Below are positions 8,963 through 18,100 of a stretch of DNA of 30,156 nt, piece by piece. The notes beneath the pieces were generated by a model. That model made no database searches and was not told the origin of the DNA. It worked only from the letters and a program-made list of their open reading frames with translations. The position numbers and the translations under genes were made by a program. Each line of letters starts with the position of its first letter. The first letter of the stretch is position 1. The stretch spans positions 1 to 30,156 of the forward strand of contig CAYTIK010000011.1 of assembly GCA_964438025.1 (NCBI GenBank). Direction: 5' to 3'. The DNA is from GCA-002790615 sp964438025 (GTDB lineage Bacteria; Patescibacteriota; Minisyncoccia; Moranbacterales; UBA2206).

Positions 8963-10128
8963 GAATATTAATCATTGAACCTTGCCATATCAATTTCAGC
9001 GGCTATCAGCGGTCTTTTCCGATTGGGTTGGCATTAAGCAAAAAAAACATCCGAGTTGACTTACTGGTTTCCAGTAGAGATGATTTCAAATTAGGTATAA
9101 AAAAGACCAGGATCAATGAAAATTATTCCCAATATGAATTGCCCAGAATCAATATCCACCCCTATGTTAATGGCCGGATATTGCGGGGAATTCTAGCAAT
9201 AATCGCCGGAATTTTTGGAAAATATAATATAATCTTCGCTCGTGTCCCTACGCAATTGGAATCCAATATCCCGGCTTTTTTTCTCAAACTTTTAGGCAAA
9301 AAAGTGGTGCTCGACTGGGATGACTATTGGATGGGATCGCCTATTTTTACGGGCCATAATCTGCTAAAAAAATACATCCGATTTTGTGAAATGAAAGCGC
9401 CGAAATTTTTCGGCCAGATGGTGGTAATCAGCGATTTTTTAGGTCAGTTGGCCAAAGAACGGGGCGCGCGGAAAATTTTTAAGCTGATCAATGGAACAAT
9501 GGATAATCAATTCCAGAAAAAAGATAAAAGCGAGAGTTTAGGGAGATTGAAATTAAATAAAGATGCAAAGTATTTATTATCCATCGGCAATACTTATTCC
9601 CGGGAGCGGACGGAGCTCTTATTTGCGGCTTTAAAACAAATTCGCAAGCTGGACCCTGCCGTTAAATTGCTGTGTAATTTTAATCTTGAGAAAAAAATAA
9701 AAGAACAGAATTTGGAAGGGAAAATTGATCCGGATTGTCTGCAAAATACAATTGCTTTGGGATATTTAAGTCAAAGCCAGTTGGAAGATTGTTTCAGTGT
9801 TGCCAGCGCCGCCTTGTTTTTGCAAGGTGATACGGCGGACGAGCGAGCTTGCTATCCGGTAAGGGTAGCCAGTTATTTGAGCGCTGGATTGGTGATAATC
9901 ATAATTGACACTGATTCAGAAGCGGCAAAAACCTTGAAAAAATACAATTGCGCTATAATTGAAAAAGATCTGGCGACTTTGGCTCAAAAAACCGCTGCTT
10001 TTCTCTCCGACGATAGATTACAAGAAGAATTGCACCGCAAAATAATTTTAGCCAAAAAAGATTTATATTGGGATAATCTGGCTATTGAGCTGATTAAATT
10101 TTTTCAAAAGATAATCCAGGTGCGATAA
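8959..10128 (+). CDS. Glycosyltransferase, GT4-like (GT-B fold)
   Basis: A 389-aa protein with GT-B organisation. The N-terminal domain begins M-R-I-L-I-I-E-P and contains V-V-L-D-W-D-D-Y-W near 120. The C-terminal domain has L-S-I-G-N-T-Y-S-R-E-R and L-G-Y-L-S-Q-S-Q-L. The classical E-x7-E motif is weak, so it is a divergent family member. The frame opens at a TTG (8944), but the ATG at 8959 forms a standard ATGA overlap with the previous stop and removes five residues that do not belong to the fold. Donor and acceptor are unknown; the context says glycan assembly. Confidence 0.75.
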   Translation: MRILIIEPCHINFSGYQRSFPIGLALSKKNIRVDLLVSSRDDFKLGIKKTRINENYSQYELPRINIHPYVNGRILRGILAIIAGIFGKYNIIFARVPTQLESNIPAFFLKLLGKKVVLDWDDYWMGSPIFTGHNLLKKYIRFCEMKAPKFFGQMVVISDFLGQLAKERGARKIFKLINGTMDNQFQKKDKSESLGRLKLNKDAKYLLSIGNTYSRERTELLFAALKQIRKLDPAVKLLCNFNLEKKIKEQNLEGKIDPDCLQNTIALGYLSQSQLEDCFSVASAALFLQGDTADERACYPVRVASYLSAGLVIIIIDTDSEAAKTLKKYNCAIIEKDLATLAQKTAAFLSDDRLQEELHRKIILAKKDLYWDNLAIELIKFFQKIIQVR

Positions 10129-10145
10129 TTTATAGCAAAATATTT

Positions 10146-10964
10146 ATGCCACCGAGTGTTGATCCAAAAGTGTATGACGCGTCCTACTTCCAAGGGCGCT
10201 ATCAAAATATCAATTACCAAGAGCTGAATGATTTAAGCGAATTTGACCACATTTACCAAGCGGCCGGCGCTTTAATCAGGCTTAAATCAGACGGTAAGGT
10301 AGTTGATTTTGGTTGTGGCGCCGGGCACTTGGCTTTTTATTTATATTTGAAATATGGCTGCGATATTACCGGCTTGGATTATTCTCCGGATGCGCTTTTT
10401 TTGTGCGCGCAAAATTTAGATAAGCTTAAAAATCGAAAAGACCATGCCAATATTGGAGAGAAAGTGCATTTCGAGCTTACGGATTTAAGCAATTTACCTG
10501 ATTTTAAAAATATACAGGCTGTCTTTCTGCTGGATATTCTCGAGCATCTCTCTGATAATGAAATAGGCTTGGTTTTAAAAAAAATTAAAAATTGGGGCGG
10601 AAAAGGCGGAATACAGATTGTAATCCACACCGATAACAATAATTATCTACGCTTTGTCCGGCCGCTGACCGACTGGCTGCTGGTTATTTTTGGAAAAAGC
10701 ACGTTCGGGGAAATTAAAAAAGGGAAAGCCGAAGTGGCTAAAGGGCATATCAATTTGACCACGGCGGGGAAATTGGAAAAAAAGCTAAAAAGACAGGGAT
10801 TCAGAATCTTAAAAATAAAATATCCGGATATAAATGTCGATCTGGTACGCGCACACTTGGGAACTATTAGCGGAATAAAGCCGATTTTGTATGCGGCCTA
10901 TTGTATGGGCAAGCTGTTTTATTTTTTACGGCCGAGCTTTTATCTTCTGGCCAAATATCAATAA
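10146..10964 (+). CDS. Class I SAM-dependent methyltransferase, last gene of glycan cluster
   Basis: Motif I D-F-G-C-G-A-G-H is at about residues 53-60, strand 2 ends G-L-D-Y-S, and the V-F-L-L-D-I-L-E-H-L segment (about 122-132) marks a Methyltransf_11-type enzyme. The C-terminal third is unusually hydrophobic and aromatic, consistent with a membrane-linked substrate. It is the fourth methyltransferase in 9 kb, counting the C-methyltransferase. It is followed by a 74-base gap that contains a promoter for the next operon, so the glycan unit probably ends here, though no clear intrinsic terminator is visible. Confidence 0.8.
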   Translation: MPPSVDPKVYDASYFQGRYQNINYQELNDLSEFDHIYQAAGALIRLKSDGKVVDFGCGAGHLAFYLYLKYGCDITGLDYSPDALFLCAQNLDKLKNRKDHANIGEKVHFELTDLSNLPDFKNIQAVFLLDILEHLSDNEIGLVLKKIKNWGGKGGIQIVIHTDNNNYLRFVRPLTDWLLVIFGKSTFGEIKKGKAEVAKGHINLTTAGKLEKKLKRQGFRILKIKYPDINVDLVRAHLGTISGIKPILYAAYCMGKLFYFLRPSFYLLAKYQ

Positions 10965-10983
10965 TTGAGCAAAGAGTTGGGCT

Positions 10984-11012
10984 TTGAATGGTTGATAAAT
11001 TTGTGGTATTAT
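10984..11012 (+). promoter_or_regulatory. Extended -10 sigma70-type promoter for the LytR_C operon
   Basis: A -35 box TTGAAT (10984-10989), a 17-base spacer and a -10 box TATTAT (11007-11012) preceded by TG one base upstream (11004-11005). The start codon of the first LytR_C gene lies 26 bases after the -10 box, so the leader would be short. Confidence 0.7.
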
Positions 11013-11038
11013 ATAGGCAGAAAAATTAAAAAGATGTT

Positions 11039-12049
11039 ATGCCCAAATCAAAACAAAAAAAGGCGGTTGCTTTATCGGAATTTTTTAAAGAAGATAGCTT
11101 CAAGATAAAGGAGAATGAAGTAAAAGCTCAACCGGAAATTGCGTCGCCGATTATTGATCCGCCGGTGACGGTTCAACCAGAAAATGCTAAATTGGAGATG
11201 GAAAAAACCACTATTATTCAACCAGTAGCTATACCACCAAAAATTAAAAAAGCAGCCATTGACCAATCGCTAATGATGCCAGAAAAAAGTCAACAATTAA
11301 ATAAGGATATTTGGAAAAAGATTATTGCGGGAGCAATCCTGGGGATTTTGGTAGTTCTTTCGGGCACCACTTTTTATTTTTATCGCCAATGGCGGCAGAC
11401 CAAAACTAATCCGCAAGAAATAGCCAAAGACACGCTGTCAGAGATTGTTGCCGAAGTGGGAAACCTGATAGAATTGCCAATAGACGAAGAGCCAACTTTA
11501 GCGACGGTTACTAGCGTGGAAAAACTCAAAGACCAGCCATTTTTTGCCAAAGCGCAAAATGGCGACAAGGCGCTGATTTATTCCCAAACAGGCAAAGCCA
11601 TATTATACCGGCCAGAGAGCCACAAAATAATCGAAGTCATCTCTTTAGTGAATAGCGGCCAGCTGGCAAACAGCCAGCTTTCGCCGAATTCTCAGCCGTC
11701 AACAACGGCTCCTGAAACGGCACAAACTTCAGTTGATACGCAAGCTTCAGTTGCGGAAACTCCGGCGGAAGTCCAAAAGATAGTTAATGTGGTTGTCTAT
11801 AATGGCACTAATCAAAAAGGCTTGGCCAAAAGTCTGGCAGCCAAACTTTTTGTAATTCCTGAAATTAAAGTTGTCCAGACCGATAATGCCAAAGGTAATT
11901 TTGAAAAAACATCCGTAATTGATCTAACTGGCAATAATCAGGCGCTGGCACAAAAAATCGCCGAAACTTTGGTTGGAGAAATCGGTACTTTACCAGATGG
12001 AGAAGCCAAGCCCGAAGCGGATATTTTGGTAATTGGAGGCAAGGAGTAA
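11039..12049 (+). CDS. Membrane-anchored LytR C-terminal domain protein (paralogue 1)
   Basis: Residues 1-90 are charged and Pro-rich, probably disordered and cytoplasmic. One transmembrane helix (about 95-115) follows. A middle segment has A-Q-N-G-D-K-A-L-I-Y and A-I-L-Y-R-P-E-S. After a Ser/Thr/Gln-rich linker there is a LytR_C domain (about 245-333) beginning V-V-V-Y-N-G-T and ending A-D-I-L-V-I-G-G. LytR_C domains accompany cell-envelope glycopolymer transferases, but the catalytic LytR-CpsA-Psr domain is absent, so this is not a transferase itself. It is probably an extracytoplasmic envelope protein. The downstream neighbour is a diverged duplicate, and a good promoter precedes it. Confidence 0.8.
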   Translation: MPKSKQKKAVALSEFFKEDSFKIKENEVKAQPEIASPIIDPPVTVQPENAKLEMEKTTIIQPVAIPPKIKKAAIDQSLMMPEKSQQLNKDIWKKIIAGAILGILVVLSGTTFYFYRQWRQTKTNPQEIAKDTLSEIVAEVGNLIELPIDEEPTLATVTSVEKLKDQPFFAKAQNGDKALIYSQTGKAILYRPESHKIIEVISLVNSGQLANSQLSPNSQPSTTAPETAQTSVDTQASVAETPAEVQKIVNVVVYNGTNQKGLAKSLAAKLFVIPEIKVVQTDNAKGNFEKTSVIDLTGNNQALAQKIAETLVGEIGTLPDGEAKPEADILVIGGKE

Positions 12050-12102
12050 ATTGCGAATAATAAAATTCAGCCTGTTAAATAATTTTACCTAGTTAAAAAA
12101 AT

Positions 12103-12939
12103 ATGGACGATATTTTTAAAACTGCGGAGGACCCGCAAAAAGAGGAGAAGATAAATAACCTCTTCAAATCGCCAGCCGATGAACCGGAAAAAGTAGCCGT
12201 GAAGATAGCAGAAAGTACTGAAAAAGAAGGAAATAAAAGCCGGAAAACCTTTTGGATCATAATGGGAGCATTGCTTGTAGTGGGCGTATTAGTAACGGCC
12301 GGCTATTTCGGCTGGAAATACAAAAAGAATGCAGAAAATTCTAAAACCGCTGCCAATGAGACGCAGGTTATTACTGAAAAAATTGCGAAATTTATGGATC
12401 TGCCGCCGGAAACTCCAACCCTGGCTACGATTACCGATAAAGAAAAATTAAGCGACCAGGTATTTTTTACTAATGCGCAAAATGGCGATAAAGTTTTGAT
12501 TTATACCCAGTCTAAAAAAGCGATTCTCTATCGTCCGGAAACCAGCCGCGTAATCGAATTTGCTTCGCTGGTAACCAAAGAAAAGAGCGCCGAAGAAAAT
12601 AAAGAAACGGAACTAAAATCAGAAGAAAAGGCAGCCGAAACTAAGCCGATGGAAAAAATAGAAAATAAAGTTAAGGTGGACGTGCTAAATGGGACGGAAA
12701 CTAAAGGTTTGGCCAAAACCACGGCTGATAAGCTTTCCGGCTTGGAGAATGTGGAATTGGCTAAAATCGGCAACGCTAAAAAAAGCGATTATAAAAAGAT
12801 TCTAGTGGTTGATCTTTCTGGAAAAAATGCCGTAGCGGCCAAAATAATCGCCCAAAAAGTCGGTGGAGAAGTTGGTTCGTTGCCAGCCGGCGAAGATAAA
12901 AGCACAGCGGATATTTTGATTATTGCGGGAAGGACATGA
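12103..12939 (+). CDS. Membrane-anchored LytR C-terminal domain protein (paralogue 2)
   Basis: It has the same architecture as the gene before it: an acidic N-terminal tail, a transmembrane helix (about 49-71), the shared middle segment (A-Q-N-G-D-K-V-L-I-Y, A-I-L-Y-R-P-E-T), a Glu/Lys-rich linker and a LytR_C domain from about residue 190 (V-K-V-D-V-L-N-G-T-E-T-K-G-L-A-K) to the end. The middle segment is at least as conserved between the two as the LytR_C domain, while tails and linkers differ completely. That points to an old tandem duplication. The gap to the first copy is 53 bases with no clear promoter, so they are probably co-transcribed. The function of the middle segment is not known to me. 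Confidence 0.8.
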   Translation: MDDIFKTAEDPQKEEKINNLFKSPADEPEKVAVKIAESTEKEGNKSRKTFWIIMGALLVVGVLVTAGYFGWKYKKNAENSKTAANETQVITEKIAKFMDLPPETPTLATITDKEKLSDQVFFTNAQNGDKVLIYTQSKKAILYRPETSRVIEFASLVTKEKSAEENKETELKSEEKAAETKPMEKIENKVKVDVLNGTETKGLAKTTADKLSGLENVELAKIGNAKKSDYKKILVVDLSGKNAVAAKIIAQKVGGEVGSLPAGEDKSTADILIIAGRT

Positions 12940-12963
12940 ATTAAGAATGATGAATTATGAATC

Positions 12964-14475
12964 ATGGAAACAATAAAACATAAATTCCAGAAAATAAAAA
13001 ACATTTACCATCTTGGCCAGGCTATCCTGGCCAATTTTATCTATGGTTTTCCCGCAAGAAGAATTCACCCAGTTAAATCCCCGCAGAGCGGGGTCGTCCG
13101 CCAAGAGGCGGACGAATTTAACGGGGTAAAAGTTATCGGCGTAACCGGCACTAATGGTAAAACCACGACCGTCTGGATGATTGGGAAAATTTTGGAAGAA
13201 GCGGGTTTTAAAGTGGCCATCAATTCGACGATTAATTTCCAGATTGGCGCGAAAAAATGGGTCAACCGGACAAAATTTACTACGCTGTCTAGTTTTGCGG
13301 TGCAAAAATTCATCAAAGAGGCGGTTCGAGAAAAGTGCGACTATTTAGCCCTGGAAACTTCTTCTCACTCTCTAGATCAATTCCGCGTCTGGGGAATTCC
13401 TTACGCTGTGGCAGTCATCACCAATGTAACGCGGGAACATCTGGACTACCATCAGACGATGGCAGAATATCGTAAAGCGAAATCGAAACTTTTTAAAAAT
13501 TTAAAAAGTAATTTTCAATTTTCAATTCACAATTTACAATCAATTTTCAATAACAAAAATTTAGAAAAAAATAAAAAAGTTTCCATAGTTAACCTAGACA
13601 TGGAAAATCCAGGAGAATTCTTGAATTTTGCAGCGGATGAGAAATATGCTTATAGCGCCCAGAATCATGTATCACGAATCATGAATCAAGGGATTAAATT
13701 TGTTGAAGCGAAAAAAATAGAGTTAGGAATAAACTCGTCTAAATTCATAATTCATAATTCATTATTCACGATTCATTTGCCCGGCAAATTTAATGTAGAG
13801 AACGCTTTGGCAGCGACCTGTGTGGGATTATCGCAAAATATAAATCTGGAAATAATCCAGAAAGCGTTGGAAAAAATTCAAGGCATTCCCGGCCGGATGG
13901 AATATGTACCAAATAATAAAGGTTTGAATATTATTATTGACTACGCGGTGACGCCGGATTCACTGGAAAAGTTATATGATTTAATTAAAACTATTCGTTC
14001 TAATTCGCCCGAAATTCGTGTTAATTCGCGAGTGATAGCGGTTTTTGGATCCTGTGGTGAACGAGACCGCGGGAAAAGGCCAATTATGGGAGGAATTGTG
14101 GCGCGCTATGCTGACTATATAATTTTAACTAACGAGGATCCGTATAATGAAGATCCGCAGAGGATAATTGATGAAGTGTTTAAGGGAATTATGAATTATG
14201 AATTAAGAATTAAGAATGACTTTGGTAAAGCAAAAATCAATAACTCAAAGCATGATTCATTATTCATGATTCATGATACTAAATTTGTCGAAAGTGAAAA
14301 TTGCTGGCGGATACCTGATCGGCGAGAAGCGATTGAAAAAGCTTTGCAATTAGCCCAACTGGGAGATTTTGTTATAATAACAGGGAAAGGCGCGGAAGAG
14401 ATAATGGCGATCGGCAAAAAGAGAATTCCCTGGAATGAAAAAACCGTGATCGAAGAAGAACTAAAGAAAATTTAA
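12964..14475 (+). CDS. murE: MurE-like Mur ligase (UDP-MurNAc-tripeptide synthetase family)
   Basis: ATP-dependent peptide ligase of peptidoglycan precursor synthesis. The P-loop G-V-T-G-T-N-G-K-T-T is at about 58-67. E-T-S-S-H-S-L-D-Q-F-R near 137, T-N-V-T-R-E-H-L-D-Y-H near 156 and G-S-C-G-E-R-D-R-G-K-R near 362-372 are typical MurE motifs. The position of the amino-acid specificity motif (DNPR in diaminopimelate enzymes) reads E-D-P-Y near 391, so the third amino acid cannot be predicted. Only about 57 residues precede the P-loop instead of the usual 90-110, so the UDP-binding first domain is reduced, as in other CPR homologues. Several stretches encoded by repeats interrupt the conserved sequence (listed separately). 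Confidence 0.85.
   Translation: METIKHKFQKIKNIYHLGQAILANFIYGFPARRIHPVKSPQSGVVRQEADEFNGVKVIGVTGTNGKTTTVWMIGKILEEAGFKVAINSTINFQIGAKKWVNRTKFTTLSSFAVQKFIKEAVREKCDYLALETSSHSLDQFRVWGIPYAVAVITNVTREHLDYHQTMAEYRKAKSKLFKNLKSNFQFSIHNLQSIFNNKNLEKNKKVSIVNLDMENPGEFLNFAADEKYAYSAQNHVSRIMNQGIKFVEAKKIELGINSSKFIIHNSLFTIHLPGKFNVENALAATCVGLSQNINLEIIQKALEKIQGIPGRMEYVPNNKGLNIIIDYAVTPDSLEKLYDLIKTIRSNSPEIRVNSRVIAVFGSCGERDRGKRPIMGGIVARYADYIILTNEDPYNEDPQRIIDEVFKGIMNYELRIKNDFGKAKINNSKHDSLFMIHDTKFVESENCWRIPDRREAIEKALQLAQLGDFVIITGKGAEEIMAIGKKRIPWNEKTVIEEELKKI
13067..13127. repeat. 61-bp Y-shaped palindromic element inside murE
   Basis: An outer 12-base stem (13067-13078 with 13116-13127, one mismatch) encloses two hairpins that abut without spacer: CCCCGC-AGA-GCGGGG (13079-13093) and TCGTCCGCC-AAGA-GGCGGACGA (13094-13115). 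The element is read through in frame and adds about 20 residues (roughly 35-55) just before the conserved V-I-G-V-T-G-T P-loop strand, where homologues normally run directly from the F-P-x-R-x segment. Confidence 0.85.
13500..13556. repeat. A/T-rich degenerate repeat tract in murE (first)
   Basis: Units of the kind TTTTCAATTTTCAATT / CACAATTTACAATC follow each other, read in frame as F-Q-F-S-I-H-N-L-Q-S-I-F-N-N. It lies between the A-K-S-K-L-F helix and the V-S-I-V-N-L-D strand, a surface-loop position. Confidence 0.6.
13740..13778. repeat. A/T-rich degenerate repeat tract in murE (second)
   Basis: Tandem ATTCATAATTCAT-type units, read as F-I-I-H-N-S-L-F-T-I-H before L-P-G-K-F-N-V-E-N-A. Related ATCATG/AATCATG units lie at 13664-13690. 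Confidence 0.6.
14187..14281. repeat. A/T-rich inverted degenerate repeats in murE (third)
   Basis: GAATTATGAATTAAGAATTA-type units (14190-14220) face ATGATTCATTATTCATGATT-type units (14250-14278), so the two halves can pair imperfectly. They are translated as M-N-Y-E-L-R-I-K-N and H-D-S-L-F-M-I-H-D. The same unit type fills the gap just before the murE start (12938-12964). Confidence 0.6.
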
Positions 14476-14488
14476 AATCATTTGAATT

Positions 14489-15025
14489 ATGAAAATCACC
14501 AACCCTAAAAAATTTATCATTTTAATTGTGATTGTCACTCTTATCATCGCTGCGATAATTGGCGGAGTGATTCTCTGGAAGAAATATAAAGATAATCAAA
14601 AGCCGGAAAATCAGCCACAAGTTTATGAAGCGCTGGTGAATGTTGTCGATCAAAAAACCGGCGACCCGGTGGAAGACGCGCGCAGTTCCCTTAAAAAAGG
14701 CGATGTTATTGCCTATTTTCCCGCCGGCCATTCTTGGAGTGATACGGAAAAAAACAGCTATTTGATCGTCAAACTGAAACTCAAAGCGGAAGACGCGGCC
14801 AAACTCATGGCAGCGGAAACGAAGGAAATTAAAGACACGGAAAAAAGTCCGGACGGGAAATCCTCCTCACCGGCGGACGGGGATATAAGGCCTCGAACGG
14901 AAACAGTTCGCGCTCGCCAATATTTCCTTAACTTACCAAAGTTTGATGTCCAAAAATTTTGGGAAACGCAACAACAGCCGTTTGGGGACAAAATTTTCAG
15001 CGAGTCGATAATAGACAAAAAATAA
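14489..15025 (+). CDS. Small membrane-anchored protein of unknown function
   Basis: A 178-aa protein with a short basic N-terminus and one strong transmembrane helix (about 8-31, I-I-L-I-V-I-V-T-L-I-I-A-A-I-I-G-G), followed by a soluble part, probably extracytoplasmic. The soluble part has V-Y-E-A-L-V-N-V-V-D-Q-K-T-G-D-P-V-E-D-A near 45-64, G-D-V-I-A-Y-F-P-A-G-H-S-W-S near 71, and a Lys/Asp/Ser-rich low-complexity segment at about 110-138. I recognise no family. It follows murE after 13 bases and lies before the giant secreted protein, so a cell-envelope role is possible but unproven. Confidence 0.7.
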   Translation: MKITNPKKFIILIVIVTLIIAAIIGGVILWKKYKDNQKPENQPQVYEALVNVVDQKTGDPVEDARSSLKKGDVIAYFPAGHSWSDTEKNSYLIVKLKLKAEDAAKLMAAETKEIKDTEKSPDGKSSSPADGDIRPRTETVRARQYFLNLPKFDVQKFWETQQQPFGDKIFSESIIDKK

Positions 15026-15033
15026 TATTTAGG

Positions 15034-15102
15034 AATTTTAAATTTAAAATTAAAACATTAAGAGTTGACTTAAAATTCTAAATTTAAAATTTCAAATTAG
15101 CG
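15034..15102. repeat. A/T-rich degenerate repeat tract before the giant gene
   Basis: TTTTAAATTTAAAATT and AAATTCTAAATTTAAAATTT units fill the gap between the two genes. A TTGACT occurs at 15065-15070, but no -10 box stands at a usable distance, so I do not call a promoter. Confidence 0.5.
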
Positions 15103-15104
15103 AA

Positions 15105-18100
15105 ATGAAGCGTTTATTTTTCCTCACAATTATATTCTTCGCCTTACCTTCTGTAGCCTATGGTGCTACGGAATTTATTAGCGTCGTCGATCCCGGCAAC
15201 GGCACGGACACGGATTATACTAGTTTAAATGTCTGGGAAACAGGCGTGGAGACAGATCTGACCGCGGCCACCACGCAAGTATTTTTGGGAACCAGAGTTA
15301 CGGCACCTTCAGATAATGCCACGGCTTATCTTTGTCGATCGGGAGCTTATCAAACCCATTATGGAACGGTTGTTCACGCTACCGCCACGCAAATCTTGAT
15401 TGAATCAATCACCGGTTCCGCTACGGAACAGGCCAATGATGTTTGGTATTCTAATAATTCCTGCACTGGAGGGACTACTTATTTTACCATTTCCAACAGC
15501 GGCGACAGCGCCATTGCTGTCGCCAAATGCCGGACTTCCACCGGCGCGGCAGATACGACGGCCGTGGAAATTGGCGGTTGGACAACCAGCGCAACTAATT
15601 ATATCAAAATCTGGACCGACCCGGCAGAAGGATATCGGCATCAGGGGAAGTGGAATACGAGTAAATATAGATTGGAAATATCAGGACCTTACAGCATTGA
15701 TAATCTCGAAGATTATTTCAGAATTGATGGATTGCAAATAAAAAATACGTATTCCACAGCAAATACTCCAAGAGCTATACTCACAAGAAATGTCACTGGA
15801 GAAACGCAAATAAGCAATTCAATAATTTTGGGTAATCATTCCGGGTCTGTCACGAGTAGTCAAGGTATTGCTTGGGATTATGGAGGAAGTTTTAAAATTT
15901 GGAACAATATTATATATGGTTTTTTGGATCAAGGGATTGTCATTTCTGGCACTTCTTACGTTTATAATAATACGATAATTAATTGTGGCACAGGAATTAA
16001 TAGAGTGGGTGGAACCTTAGTAGCCAAAAACAACTTAGCTTATAACAACACCACTAATTACTCCGGAACTTTTGACGCTACTTCAACCTATAATCTCACT
16101 AACGATACTCCTTCCAGCGCCATCGCTTTCGGCGCTTCCGCCGATTCCGGCACCACTACCTCTGCCTCAGCCAACAAACTGATCCAAACAGGACAAGACT
16201 TCTCAACAACCGTAAAGGTAGGAATGGTTGTCAAAAACACCACTGACACGACTTACAGTTATGTCACGGCTGTCGATTCCGACACGCAACTTTCCATTGC
16301 TGATGATATTATGGCCAGTTCCGAAGCGTTTACGATTTATACTAATATGTATGGCAGTCCGGTTTTTGAAGACGAGGCGAACTATGATTTTCATTTGGAT
16401 TCTTCCGACACGGTGGCGAAAAACAAAGGCGCCAATCTTTACGCTGACGGCAGTCTGGCGATTACGACGGATATTGATAATAACGCCCGGCCGAATTCCG
16501 CTACCACTTTCGACATCGGCGCGGATGAAAATATTGCCAAAATTTACCGTTCTGTCGGACCAAGCGCTACAACCGCCATTACTACCGGAACTTCCAATAA
16601 CCAAGCCAATCATTTAACCATCTCCGGGCTTTACGCTACTTTTGAACTGCCGTTGCCGGATAATGTAGGAGTGGGCGACGCGATTCAATACGATGCGGAT
16701 AATGATGGCGATATTGACGGAAGTGACGGGATTGCTGTAATTGATAAAAGATTATCCGCACAAAAATATCGCATTAAAAAAGCCGATGGCACCGCGCCAA
16801 CTGCGATGGCAGTCGCTGATATTGATTGGTCAATTTTCCGGGCTTATGTGTCAATCGCTAAAGCGGAAAGTATTTCGACGAATGCCGATGAAAATGACGG
16901 CCTGGACGATGATTTGGAAAATTTTGACAATTGGTCCAATGGCCAGGATTTGGTGACGGCGCAAAAAATTTGGAATATCGCGGCCTATGCCAATGGTACA
17001 ACCGCCGATACGACCACGGTGGTGATTAACGGCTGGACCACTTCGGTCGATGCCTATATTAAAATTTATACCCCGACCAGAAGTGATGAAGTGGGAACGA
17101 GCCAGCGGCATAGCGGAGTATGGGACACAAATAAATATAAGCTGGAAGTCAGTAATGATGGCGGTATTGAAGTATTTGAAGATTTTATCAAATTCGATGG
17201 TTTGCAAATACAAGCATCGCTTCCGGCAGGAGTTGGTAGCGGCATCTTGATAGATACTGTTGGCGCGGGTAGTTATTTTGAAGTTAGTAATAATATACTC
17301 GTAGGAGTTTTTGATGGTGATGCGGTGCAATACGGCGCCGGAGTATATAACAATGACGCGGATGCCAGTTTATCTATTTGGAACAATATAATTTACGGCT
17401 GGACCAATGCTGACCAATTCAGTTGTTACGGTCTGTATCTATATTATGGCACAGCACAGTATGCCTATAATAATACTATAATCGATAGTTATATAGGTAT
17501 GCGTGCTAACTCCAACGCTATCGTTAAAAACAATTTGGTCAAAGGATCAGATGCTGGACTTTCCTATTTTGGAACTTTTTCGGTTGGTACGGATTATAAT
17601 TCGACGGATATTGATGATGATATTGGACAAGGATCAAATAATAAAGTTTCTCAAACCTTTTCTTTTGTTGATGCTACTAACAAAAATTATCACCTTCTGC
17701 CTTCCGATACCGGCGCGAAAAATTACGGCGCGGATTTGACTAATGATTTGTATCTGCCTTTTTATACGGATACCGATTCCTATGGTCTCGCGGATGATAC
17801 CAATAAAACCCGGCCCACCGGCACTACCTGGGACATCGGCGCGGACGAAGTGATTACCAAAATTTATAGAAGCGTCGCGCCGGAAGCGGACGGCGACCTT
17901 GGAGCTATTGATAACGACAATTCCCAAGCCGATACGCTTTCCATCACGACCGCCGGCGCGGCCACTTTCGAGGTGGCGGTGGCGGATAATGTGGGCGTGG
18001 GCGACGCACTGGTTTGGGACGATGACGCGGATAATGATCTGGATGCCAATGACACCATTCTATTCATTCACGGCCGGACCGATTCCACTCATTACACCGT

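Noticed and set aside
13067..13127. The three-stem element in murE as a tRNA or riboswitch
   Set aside because: It has no anticodon arm, T-loop or other conserved RNA motif, and it lies inside a reading frame that stays open through it.
15061..15104. Promoter for the giant gene at TTGACT (15065)
   Set aside because: No -10-like hexamer lies 16-18 bases downstream; the sequence is part of an A/T-rich repeat tract that gives chance matches.
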